A stretch of DNA of 64,000 nucleotides from Voacanga thouarsii (Eukaryota; Streptophyta; Magnoliopsida; Gentianales; Apocynaceae), in assembly GCA_026120185.1 (NCBI GenBank), contig JANUWF010003370.1:1910001-1974000 (forward strand), in the 5' to 3' direction. This document shows positions 33,218-44,345 of the stretch, piece after piece. The translations under genes were made by a program, and so were the position numbers. How positions within the stretch are numbered: position 1 is the first letter of the stretch; every line of letters begins with the position of its first letter. Under the pieces are notes generated by a model. The model was not told the origin of the DNA. It did not search any database and saw only the letters and a program-made list of their open reading frames with translations.

Positions 33218-36200
33218 TTACTGGGTTATCAGTCCCATTCCCAACCTGGATTTAAAGAACAAGGATATTTCTAGTCCCTTAGTTAGGGGATCTGCAATGT
33301 TATCTTTGGATCCAACAAAGTCAACAGACACTACCCTTTCAGACACTAACTCCCTTATAAACTTAAGTTTAACTTAGATGTGTCTCTTAGTCTTTTGATT
33401 ATACTTGGTACTCTTTATCTTTGCAATTATGGTTTGACTATCACAATGCACAGATATAGCAGCAACAGACTTGCTGATCATTGGCCAAGAGGACAATAGT
33501 CCATACAACCATTCAACTTCTGTTCCAGTAGTATCCAAGGCACATAACTCAGCCTCAAAAGTTGACCGAGTTATCAAAGTCTGTTTACAAGACTTCCAGG
33601 TGACTGCACCGCCACCTAATGTAAACACATATCCAGTGCAACCACTGCTACCAGAGTTCTTGGCTATCCAACTTGCATCACTATACTCTTCAAGTACCGC
33701 AGGGAATTTCCCATAATGCAACCCAAGGGAAACTGTTCCCTTCAAGTACCTTAGTACTCTATCCATGGCCTCCCAATGAGTCCGATTTGGACAACTTATA
33801 TATTGTGCCAGCTTAGATATAGAAAATGAAATATCTGGTCTTGAGCTATTTGCAAGATATTGCAAGCTACCAATAATTTGAGAATATCTTAATTGAGACA
33901 CAAGAACTCCACTTTCATTCTTGTACAAAGCTACAGAAAGGTCATTTGGAGTTTTAGCAATTTTATAATTTTGATAACCATATTTCTCAAGAACACTCTC
34001 AACATAGTGAGTTTGAGAAATGGTTATCCCCTCAGTTGAGCGAATCAACTTTAGGCCAAGAATCACATTTGCTACTCTCATATCCTTCATTTCAAACTTA
34101 CTTTTTAAAAATGATTTAGTCTCATTAATTATCTCAACATTGGACCCAAATAGCAAAATGTCATCCACATACAGGCATAGAACAATACATGCATTACCTT
34201 TAACCTTACAGTAAACACACTTGTCATTCTCATTTATGTTGAAGTAAATGATAAAATAGTTTTATTAAATTTTTCATGCCATTGTTTGGGTGCTTGTTTT
34301 AGACCATATAGGGATTTCACAAGTTTACAAACTTTCTGTTCATTTTCTTTGGCTACAAATCCCTCAGGCTGATCCATATATATCTCTTCTTCAAGATCAC
34401 CATGAACAAAAGCTATCTTCACATCTATTTGGTGGATGGTGAGACCATATATAGAAGCCAATGCGATTAGTACTCGGATTGTAGTCAAACGAGTAACCGG
34501 AGAATAGGTATCAAAATAGTCTATTCCCTCCTATTGTCTAAACCCTTTGGCAACTAATCTGGCTTTATACTTATCTATGGTTCCATTTGGTTTAAGTTTC
34601 TTCTTAAATATCCATTTACATCCAATTGTAGTGCACCCAGGAGGGAGATCTACCAGTTCCCATGTCCTATTGGAGATAATGGAATCCATCTCACTTTTGA
34701 CAGCTCTTTTCCAATGCCCTGCTTCTGAGGAAGCCATAGCTGCTTGAAAAGTTAAAGGTTCATCCTCAACATTGTAAGTGACAAATTCACTTCCAAAGTC
34801 CTTAACTACCTTAGCTCTCTTACTCCTTCTAGATTCTTCCAATTCCTCAATTTGAGTATTGGAACTATTTGGACCTGTCCTCACATCGTTCATCCTTTCC
34901 ACATGACCAGGAATAGAATCAGATGTTAAGGCTAAATCTAAAGTAAAAACATCTTAAGGCAAACTAGTTTTCATGGAAAACACATCCTTAAAGAATATAG
35001 CATCACGGTATTGAATAATAGTGTTACAATCTATGCCAAGTATTTCAGATTTAATTACCAAAAACCTCATGGCATAGCTTGTTTCCACATAACCAATAAA
35101 GATGGCATCAACAGTCTTTGGTCCTAACTTCTTCCTCTTATGTTTAGGGATTAGAACTTTTGCAAGACAACCCCACACACAGAAGTATTTTAAGTTAGGT
35201 TTCCTACTTTTCTAGATTTCAAATGGAGTTACTTCTTTATGTTTGTGAGGGACTCTATTCAGAATATGGCAAGCCGTATTCAAAGCCTCACCCCACATAT
35301 ACTTTGGTAGTCCAGAATTCAAAAGTAAACTGTTAATCATATCTTTAAACGTTCTATGTTTCCGTTTAGCAATCCCATTAGACTGGGGAGAATAAGGGGG
35401 TGTCTCCTTATGAATTATGCCATTACTTTGGCAATATTCAACAAATGGATTAGACACATACTCTCCACCTTTATCAGATCTTAACCTTTTAAGTTTCTTG
35501 CCAGTTTGAGTTTTAGCTTCATTTTTAAATATGAGAAACTTTTCAAGTGCTTCATCTTTATGTTTAAGTATGTAAACATAGCAATATTTATTGCAATCGT
35601 CAATAAAAGTAATGAAGTATTTTTTTATGATCCCTAATCAACAAGCCATTAAATTCACAAATGTCTGTGTGAACTAAATCAAGTATTTCTAAATTCCTTT
35701 CAATTGAGTGATAGGGTTTCCTGGTTGTTTTAGCTTCCACACACACTTGACATTTGTTCTTTTTATCAATTGAATGTTTAGGGATCAAGTCTAAATTCAT
35801 CATTCTTTTAACAGAATCTAAATTCAAATGTCCAAGTCTACTATGCCAAACATCAGTGGATTCAATAACGTGCACCATAGGATAAACAGAATTTTCAACA
35901 GAAGAAGCTTTATTCAAATCAGATGTACATGGTTGAACTCTTAATTTAAATAAACCATCTGACAAATAACCTTTGCCAACAAAAGAATTGTAGTGCATAA
36001 TCACTACTTTATTACATTTGAAAGTCAATTTATAACCTTCTCTAACTAAACATGAGTCACTAAGAATATTTCTACGCACTGTTAGAACATACTGCACCCT
36101 ATGAAGAGAAAAAATACGCCCTGAAGGAAACTTCAAGTCCACGCGTCCAATCCCCAATACATTGGTTGTAGCTGAGTTTCCCATCTTTACAGTTTTTCCT

Positions 36201-36511
36201 TTAATAGGCTGGTAAGACACAAAAAGCAATTTATCAGCACAAACGTGCACATTTGCTCCAGTATCAACTAGCCATTCAAGTGGCTCATAAATAGTAAAGA
36301 CTTCTAGGTTAACAGAAACATACCTTTCATCATCATTGGAAGTAGTGGTGTCAGTCCCAACCACAATGGTACAAACCTCAGTAAGGTGTGTACTCAAATC
36401 AGCTTCCACTTGACTAGTATCCTTTACCACCACATTGACTTGAGCTTCAGAATTTGGTCCTTGTTTGACTTTGGACTTTTTAGACGAACAGTCCTTAGCC
36501 CAATGTCCCAC
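33218..36511 (-). pseudogene. Copia M pol: protease, integrase, RT, RNase H
   Basis: From 36511 downward: end of the zinc knuckle (GHWAKDC), protease with intact WLVDTGANVHVC (about 36270), GAG_pre-integrase VWHSRLGHLNLDSVKRM (about 35820), then integrase. The D,D-35-E glutamate position reads GIAKRKHRT instead of AERKNR, so the catalytic Glu is Lys. RT has CKWIFKKK, DVKIAFVHGDLEEEIYM and an intact YVDDILL (about 34160). RNase H has EYSDASW, TRSTFEAEL and IADPLTKGL, ending at TAA 33218. Stops lie near 34530, 34950 and 35210; frames change near 35620 and 34200-34240. Function would be replication and integration of the element; this copy is inactive. Confidence 0.92.
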
Positions 36512-37303
36512 CTAAACCACAATTCCAGCAAGGTTTGTTCACATTCAGTTTCTTCTTGGCTTTGCCTTTTGTCTTGTTTATGTTTTTAGAATTTGAATTA
36601 ACCCCCACATTCCTCTGATTATTGCTCTTCTTCCCAAGAATCACCACATGGACATTAGACTCCACAGGTACAATATGACTATTCTTTCTATGTTGCTCCT
36701 CACTGGATATTGATTTCACCAGATCGTTTAGAGAAATCTTCTTCGTCTTGTGTTTAAGGGACATACCAAAGTCCTCCCAAGACTTAGGAAATTTCTCTAT
36801 CACTGATATTACTTGGAACTTCTCAGGAAGTTCCATATCCGATTCATGAAGAGAGTGAATAATCAATTGCAACTCTTGAGTCTGTTCAATCATAGACTTG
36901 CCCTCAATCATCTGAAACTTCAAGAATTTGGAGGCATAATACCTTTCCAGACCTTGATTCTTGGTATTATATTTCATATCCAATTCATCCCATAGCATCT
37001 CTGCTGTGTTTGACTCAGAACAGTAGACATTAAAAAAGCATTTGTCAATGCTAATAGTATTGCCTCTCTGCCTACATTGTTCCGTTCATCCCATGCAGCA
37101 ATCTCAGCTACTCTAGGATGCCTTTCAGTTAGTATGGGCCTGTCTACCTGCACTGCTGACAATAAGCCCCTCATGGTCAACTAAATTTTCATGCGTTGTT
37201 GCTAACGCTTGAAATTCTACGCTGGACCAAACTTGTCCAGCAGACCATTCAAGTCAACCAAAGGCTTATACGCAGTAGATGTAGTACCTGACGAACTGGC
37301 CAT
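36495..37303 (-). pseudogene. Copia M gag
   Basis: The ATG at 37303 gives MASSSGTTSTAYKPLVDLNG, the normal start region of a copia gag, but a stop follows after about 27 codons. A UBN2-type gag core appears in 36998-36500: WDELDMKYNTKNQG, YASKFLKFQMIEGKSM, then FPKSWEDFGMSLKHKTK. A Lys/Asn-rich linker leads to a CWNCGL...GHWAKDC zinc knuckle, where a frameshift near 36500 separates gag from pol. Gag would package the RNA. Confidence 0.85.
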
Positions 37304-37343
37304 TGCACACAAACAGATAATTGCAGAATAATTTCTTGAAGAC

Positions 37344-38368
37344 TGTTAGAAAACAGGGTACCTACAAGCACAGACAGGCAACTCAACTGAATTGAACAAG
37401 CACCGCCTATACCCGACCAGGGCTCTAACAAACGCAATGATCAAATATCAACAATACCAGCAAGGCCACACAGTCCAAACGTAACGTAACTAAATCGAAT
37501 TCAAATTCAATAGACAAGTCAATAGTATACCTGAGAGACTTGCTCGCAGTTCTACCAGAATGTACTAGGCGCCGGCACTCTTCTGGACAAGCTGCGCCGC
37601 AACATACTGTACTGCTGACCGAATCACCAGTCCAACACTGGTTTGCCTTCAAGAAGTTATTCACCCCACTCTGGTGCGATGGGTACAGTGACTCTCCTTG
37701 TAAGATAAGACGGTTCCAGATCACTGTCGACGCACACAACTGTGATCACTTCGAAAATCCCCTCAGTTCACCAGTCCCGATAAGCTAAAAATTATGGATC
37801 GCAGAGAGAGAATGGAAGAGGCAATTTTTCTCTGAAAGAAACAAGACGCGAAAAACAGAGCAAAAAAAAAAACCCTAACGGCGGCTCTATCCCCTTCTTT
37901 TAATCTCGCCTTAGGAAAAATTAAAATCCAATCCGAATTAGGAGACCCTAATTCCTTACCAGATTTTATGTTTTCTTTTTCCCTTTCAAGTTAGAGTTAA
38001 TTGGGCCAAATAAAAATAGAGGACTGTGAAAACACGGGCTAAGCTCGAGCCGGGCCGAGCAGGCAGCGCGCGCGTGTGGCATCCTCCATACCTTGGGCTT
38101 TTCTATTAAGTCTATAGAAAAGCCTTTTAGTAAATAAAGGTTTCCACACTCCTCAATTTTTCCCATGTGGAACTCATGTCTAACATGAGTTCCCAAATGG
38201 TTAAACACCCAACTTTAACAATATTTAATTATGGTTTCCAACCATGAAAATGGCTTCTACCATAATCAAAACAATCTCTAACATGACAAAAATAATTTCC
38301 ATTAATTGTTTTAGGCTAACTAATCATGAGTTAAATGTTATTAACTCTCAAAGTCACCATTTTCAACA
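37344..38368 (-). repeat. 5' LTR of copia M (1025 bp)
   Basis: Minus strand start TGTTGAAAATGGTGAC at 38368, end CCTGTTTTCTAACA at 37344. The sequence that follows inside the element (37304-37343) has no TGGTATCAGAGC-like primer-binding site. Confidence 0.95.
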
Positions 38369-39507
38369 ATAGAAACCATTAGAAACAATGCACAAAAACT
38401 GGTAGAAAGACAAATAAAAAAGGAACTCTTAATAAGGTTGCAGTAATGGAAATTAATTTATCTGCCATAAAATACTCTTGAAAAGCTTCTGTGGTGTGAA
38501 TTCCATTCTCCATAACTTCACCTCATATGAAGGATTGTATCTGCAAGTGCTTGCATTTTACAACTTCTTTTCCATCCAAACTTACACATTTGAATCTGAT
38601 CAAGAAAGTTGAAAAATATAAACAACATTGGAAACCGATAAAGAAAAGGAAACAGGAAAAAGACAGGGAACAAGTTTACCTTATTTGGAGATAATGCATC
38701 TTAAAAATATATATTTATAGCACTTTGTAACCCTACACAAGTTTTACAAACATGGTAGAAAAAAGTTTCACAACAGAACTGCAACATTCAGCATCAAGCA
38801 CATACCATCCCTTAATATTGCCATAAAAAAAGGAAAAACAAATATCTCAAGTGTGATATATTGTTCATATGGAGGAAATCCATTTTTTTTTAAACTATAA
38901 TTATGACAAGGACAAAAAGCGAAAAGCCCACAAACAAAAATTAGTACTCAGAATCAAATGCAGAACATGAAGTCAAATCAAGCATAGAAAGAAATCATAA
39001 AGCACATCTTAACATTAAAAAGATACAAAGAAAAAACAGATCTCATACTTTTGGGATCAATTCATCCTTCACAGCTCAGAAAAGACAGTTCTACGATGGT
39101 CAAAATGCATTCCATTAAGCTTCTCTATAAACTAACCATCCTGGTTTTCGAGGCTAGTACCAGCGAGTGTAGAATCACTTTCAGTAGGCTAAACAAAAAA
39201 GGAAATCTTTTGTTAAGAGGTCACAAGAATTATGAAGATATTATAACCTAATCTCCCTAAAAAATAAGGTTCTATAGGTGCTGGACAAGATTTTTCTTTA
39301 GATATCATTAAAAGTTAGCCAAAAACTCCTGTTGGGAAACAGCAGCAACTTTAATAACATTCACTTGAGAAGTGAAAAATAGCAACGCTTTTAATCGCAT
39401 TAGCTACAAAGCAAATCAGTAGATCTTCACCAACTCGATTTGTGCAACATTTGATCATCAATTGTCTCATTATTGGCATGCAGGCCCATAATCCCAATCT
39501 TGTTGAG
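38369..39507. other. Host DNA without a recognised gene
   Basis: About 1.1 kb between copia M and the next solo LTR. It includes the right TSD ATAGA and the left TSD TTGAG. I see no ORF with recognisable domains; the 66-codon frame at 39051-39251 has no known motif. Confidence 0.5.
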
Positions 39508-40973
39508 TGATGAGGGCTCATCATATACATATTGTCTAGTATTTTTGTGCTTTAATTGTATTAAATCCTTGTTGAAATCACCACTCACCACACCATTCTC
39601 AGCTCGTTTTTGTAGGAAATATAGAAAAGATTAATTGAAGATGAAAGTGAAGAAAGGAAGAAAAATGAAGCAAAAATGGAAGAAGAATGAAGAAGCCACA
39701 TAGGAAGTGGTGGCCTAGGGAATTAGACCTTCCCTAGGCCGCCTAGGATCAAAATTTCTTTTTTTTTTAAATAACAATTAAATAGTACCTAGTACTCTTC
39801 ACCAGGCAGAAGCCTAGCAACCCAGGAAAGTGGCTTCACTTCCTTGGGTCGCCCACTTGCTACAGAAAAGCGTGGATGCGTATTTTTCTGCGATTTTTGT
39901 GAATCCTTCTTATTGTACACTATATATACACTGTTATAAGCTCTAGAAACACATCCTTGGTTGGCTAGCAACCAAGAAATCCCTTAGGAAGCTCAAAATA
40001 TTCACCAAGGAAGGGAAGATCATGGAGAAGAAAGGAGATGAAGAAGGGGTTGTGGAAGAAAATTCAAGGAAGAAGGAGTTCAAGATCTTGTCTATGAGTG
40101 AAGTTCTGCCTTTTTCTTTGTATTACAATATTGAGATTTATATGATTTTAATTGCATTTGAGAGATGAACCCTAATTTATGTTCTTGTTTTAAGTTGTTA
40201 TTATGATTTATTGAATTTCTATTCTTGTATTTGACTACTTGGGCATTGTTGTGTTGGATTAATTATTTGGACTTTGTTGATTTATTCAATTGATTAGTTT
40301 GCTCTTCATGATTTCGAGAGATGGGGTTAGGAGTTGAACACCAAATTAATTAGTCAAATGTTTGTTTTCCTTCAATTAACTCGAGAGAGAAGTTGAAGGA
40401 TTAGAACTTGGTAGTCAATAGGTTTTCAATAGTGCCTAAAGATAGGGCTATTGGGGCTTTCGGGTACCTTTTAGGTGATGGGTGAGTATAATGCTTCCTT
40501 GGGTTAGGTTGATTAGGTAGAGATACCAATTAATTGAGCCATTGGAAAGGAATCTCATAACTCGAGAGACAGTGAGGTTTATTCTTGAAAACTCATAACA
40601 GTGCTCGGGTTGGGATTTGATGAACTTAATGATGATCTCTTTACTTGACATATTTTGGGGGGATTTCTTCTTGTACATAGGCTTTCCCGTATTCTTACTC
40701 CTTGACAATCTTTGTAACTTTTCTAGCGTGGGTCCGATGTGATCTCTATTGTAGTAGTTTAGTTAGTTTTATTTACTTTATCTCTATATTCATTTTGGTT
40801 AGACAATGAGATGAAAGCAAAGTAGTGGCAATTGCTAAGTTCCCATAGATTCGATACTTGTGATGGGTATACTTGTCCATTTGTGTGGTTTAGTGCTTAG
40901 CATTTTAAATTTAAGACTTGATAATTTGTGGCCTTTGTTATACTATTTCCAATACACTCGAAACCGCCCATCA
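39508..40973 (+). mobile_element. Gypsy solo LTR (1466 bp), TSD TTGAG
   Basis: Starts TGATGAGGGCTCATC and ends GAAACCGCCCATCA, flanked by a perfect 5-bp TSD TTGAG (39503-39507 and 40974-40978). TGAT...ATCA ends match gypsy P1 and the solo LTR at 57816. A palindromic cassette lies at 39690-39860: a perfect 11-bp inverted repeat (39712-39722 and 39730-39740, 7-base loop), then a second, imperfect pair near 39820-39850. No internal sequence remains. Confidence 0.92.
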
Positions 40974-42153
40974 TTGAGCACTATTTGAAGCTCAACTAAC
41001 TATCCAAGATTAGAACAAAATGAATTGGAATTCTCCTTAATAAACCTAAGGACAACGAAGAGAACTAAATCTGCATCTATTTTAAAATGGAATTTTCAGT
41101 CACTTAGCAATGAAAAGGTAAAAGCTATAAATAGTGCACAACACAAAATATTCTGATTCACAGCAAGCATGGCAAAAAGGAAAAACCACGTGAAAAAAAT
41201 ATGTATTTCTCTTAGGCAATTAAGACTGCTTCCAATAGTTTATACAATCTCAATTCTTCTCACAAATATGACCCACTCCTAGATGTTGAAGCCCCCAAGA
41301 ACATTGGATGAGGCATATCTAAGCCAATGAATAGGTTGCAGTTTCTCGAGAACTAAAATATATCAATTATAAGGTTCACCTAGCTTGCATTTTAATTTAG
41401 TTATCCCATGTAAGTGGAAATTAAACAATCACGTCATAATCATTTAGCTGCAAATCCATAATTTGAGATTCAAATACCATGACAAGAATTCCATATCTGA
41501 TAACCAAAGTAATTCTATATTTTAAATAGCAAATAGTCAGGCTCTATACTACAACCTAGCTGATTTTTGTTTTTACTTCATTCAAATAAGAACGGTTATT
41601 TTTTTAATATAATTTTTATTTTATTGTTAAACTAAATGATGATACAAACAAACTAAGTAGCTGAACTCAACTCAAAATTTCTCAACTTTATGAAGTTTCT
41701 GTTGAACTATATTGTTCTCTAAAAAGTGCTTGACCAAAAGAGAGAGTGGGAATTTTAGATTAGACCAATCTGAACAAGAAGCATCATCCCTCTTTCTAGA
41801 GAAAAGAACTATAGCTCGTAGGGAATGTTTTTGAGAAGAACTTCACGGAGATCTCTCCAGCTTATAATTCTTCAATGGAAGACAAAAAATACAAAATCCA
41901 AAATGAAAGTGGGAACTTGTTAAAATTGGAATCTGAGAATAAAAGAGCAATAACAGAAACAAAAACAACACCACAATGCATTACCCTGCAAACTTTTTGA
42001 AAGAATCCATGTTCCTTACAATAATACAAAATGAGAGTCAAAAAGATGCATCAACTTGTTCTAGTAAGATAAGATCCTTTCCACTTTACACAAAAATATA
42101 ATACAAGTCAACTTCATGTCAAATGCTCTCAAAGCATCATACAGTTGCGAAAA
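40974..42153. other. Host DNA without a recognised gene
   Basis: About 1.2 kb between the solo LTR and copia O. It is AT-rich with no convincing reading frame. GAAAA at 42149-42153 is the left TSD of copia O. Confidence 0.5.
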
Positions 42154-42421
42154 TGTCGGAGATTTAGTCATTAATGTGTAATATTTAGCTGTCAATTTTA
42201 CGTAGCTATTATCTTTCCTTTATTAATTGATTGGGTCAGATTAGAAAAGTGTAAATTAGGAAGATTTGATTAGGCTATAAATTATGAAGATTTGATTAGC
42301 CTATTTTTAGGGGATTGATTCCCGGTTTTGATGGCCAAATTATAGAACACTAATTGTATATATTGTACTACTAATTCAATAAGAAATCAATCAAGAATAT
42401 TGCCAAAACATTCTTGTTTCA
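42154..42421 (+). repeat. 5' LTR of copia O (268 bp)
   Basis: Starts TGTCGGAGATTTAGTC and ends CATTCTTGTTTCA, followed directly by the primer-binding site. Confidence 0.95.
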
Positions 42422-42436
42422 TGGTATCAGAGCTAC
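42422..42436 (+). other. Primer-binding site of copia O
   Basis: TGGTATCAGAGCTAC directly after the LTR; the standard initiator-Met tRNA site of copia elements. Confidence 0.93.
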
Positions 42437-42514
42437 GTCAAGCCTGGTAACCTTCAAACTTCAAACTTCAACCTTCAAACTTCAATGTTTTTCCTTCTTC
42501 TTTTCCATCCATAA

Positions 42515-43400
42515 GAATGTCCAAAGAACAGCTGGCTTCGATCACCAAGGTGTCCTCAATAGCGGCGGATCAAGCATCTCATGGAACTATGGCAGGATTT
42601 TCAACAAATAGTCTGTTTGACAGCCACTCTTTACAGGTTACATAGCACAAACTCAATGGACAGAATTTTCGTGAGTGGTTTAAGTCCGTTATGCTAGTAA
42701 TACGTGGAAGAGGGAAGGTTGGTTATTTGACCGATTCTGTTACAACACCACTAAACATATCACCAACCTACAACACTTAGGATGCAAAAAATTCAATAGT
42801 CATAGCTTGGCTTATCAACTCTATGGAGCTAAGTATTGGAAGGACTTCTTATCTCTTCTACAAGACAGCAAAGGAGATATGGGATGCAGTTCAAGAAATA
42901 TATTTAGACCTAGAGAACACATCTCAAAGTTTTGAGATTAGGTCTAAGATTCATAACACTAAACAAGGGAGCCTTATGGTCACCAAGTATTACAATTCCT
43001 TAGTTAAATTGTGGCAAGAAATGCATTTTATGAGATTAGATGGGAATGCTCGAATGATGCTGCGAAGTACAAAAATATGGTTGAGAAAGAGAGGACCTTT
43101 GATTTCTTACAAGGTCTTAATTCTGATCTTGATGAAGTATGAGGACGACTACTTCAAATAAAACCATTTCCAACCCTCCGAGAATCATTCACCGAAATTA
43201 GGAGGGAAGAGAGCAGAAAACGCGTGATGATGAATCCTACTAATATGGTCACGACCCCTCCAGTAGAGTCACAAGGTTCTGCACTCATGGCAAATAAGTA
43301 AAGTGGTGGCCATGGTCCAAAGTCCAAGGAGAAAAGATGGTGTGACTATTGTAACAAAACTTACCATACTCGTGACACATACTGGGATTTGCACGGGAAG
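42515..43400 (+). pseudogene. Copia O gag
   Basis: The ATG at 42515 gives MSKEQLASITKVSSIAADQA, then after a stop the block LNGQNFREWFKSVMLVIRG. A UBN2-type core follows (about 42823-43161: YKTAKEIWDAVQEIYLD and YYNSLVKLWQEM). Near 43336-43400 a zinc-knuckle relic CDYCNKTYHTRDTYWDLHG has lost its last Cys (Tyr in its place). Stops lie near 42648 and 42778 and a frameshift follows 43161. Gag would form the particle and bind RNA. Confidence 0.85.
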
Positions 43401-44286
43401 CCAGTGGATTGGAAACTGAGGAATCAGCATAATCAGCATGATCAGCCTAAAGCAACACACTTGGTGGAGTCAAACACAAGGAATACTGCTGGTGTTAATC
43501 TCTCGGTAGAACAAATGGAGGTGCTGCAACAACTTTTTAACCAATCCACCCTCGGAGCAGGAACTGAAAATAAAAATCCTACTATAGCCATGGCACAAAC
43601 AAGTAAAACACATCTAAAAAATTGTTGGATTGTTGATACAGGAGCTTCGGATCATATGACTGGATCATTGGATATATTTGATGCATATAATAAGTGCAAG
43701 GATCAGATTAATGTGTGGGTTGATGATGGGAAGACATCAATAACTATAGGAAAGGGCATGGTTTGCTTATCCAATATGACTTTGAAATCAGTTTTACATG
43801 TGCCTAAGTTAACCTATAATCTTTTGTCAGTTAGTAAGTTAACAAAGGACATGAACTGTGTTGTAATCTTTTTACCTACTTATTGTGAATTTCAGGATCA
43901 TTTTTTGGGGAAGATGATTGGAATTGCTAAGAAGAAAGATGGCGTGTATTATCTCAAAGAAACTTAAGAGTTTCCAAAAAATAAAAGTTCTTTGTTGGTT
44001 ACTTCCGAGTATAAAATTATGTTATGGCATCGGTGTCTAAGATGTCCAAGTTTTTCTTATATGAAAGTTTTATATCCAGATCTATTCATTAATAAAGAAA
44101 ATCTTTCTCTTTGGTGTGAACATTGTGTCCTTGACAAACAAACCCGGGTTCCTTATCCTGTTCAGATTTATTTACCCACAAAGTCATTTCAGTTGATTTA
44201 TAGTGATATTTGGGGTCCTTGTAGAACCATTAGTTTGACTAGAACTCAATGGTTTATCACCTTTACTGATGATCATACAAGGGCTT
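43401..44286 (+). pseudogene. Copia O protease and integrase N-terminus
   Basis: One frame with a single stop near 43965. The protease has an intact WIVDTGASDHMTG (about 43626) and the VLHVPKLTYNLLSVSKLT block. GAG_pre-integrase has WHRC-RCPSFSYMKVLYPD and the Cys pair CEHCVLDK. Integrase begins IYSDIWGP (first catalytic Asp) and stops inside the TFTDDHTR block at 44286, where copia I was inserted. Reading resumes at 57636. Confidence 0.88.
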
Positions 44287-44345
44287 TGTTGGAAGTTTCC
44301 AATTATTTAGTGATTCTCTTGTAAATAATAGCTATCAACATCTGT
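44287..44345 (+). repeat. 5' LTR of copia I, first piece
   Basis: Begins TGTTGGAAGTTTCC and breaks at 44345 where family T copy 2 entered; the last five bases TCTGT are the TSD. The second piece is at 47776-47923. Confidence 0.92.

Larger units (their letters stand above)
31741..38368 (-). mobile_element. Ty1/copia element M, two LTRs, perfect TSD
   Basis: A 6.6-kb element on the minus strand with both LTRs, gag, protease, integrase, RT and RNase H in the copia order. It is flanked by a perfect TSD ATAGA (31736-31740 and 38369-38373). The polyprotein is broken by several stops and frameshifts but every domain can be recognised, so it is probably younger than copia S. No other element is inserted in it. 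It lies in host DNA. Confidence 0.95.

Noticed and set aside
37425..37788. ORFs of 104 and 82 codons in the 5' LTR of copia M
   Set aside because: They lie inside an LTR, are not preserved in the partner LTR, and have no motifs.
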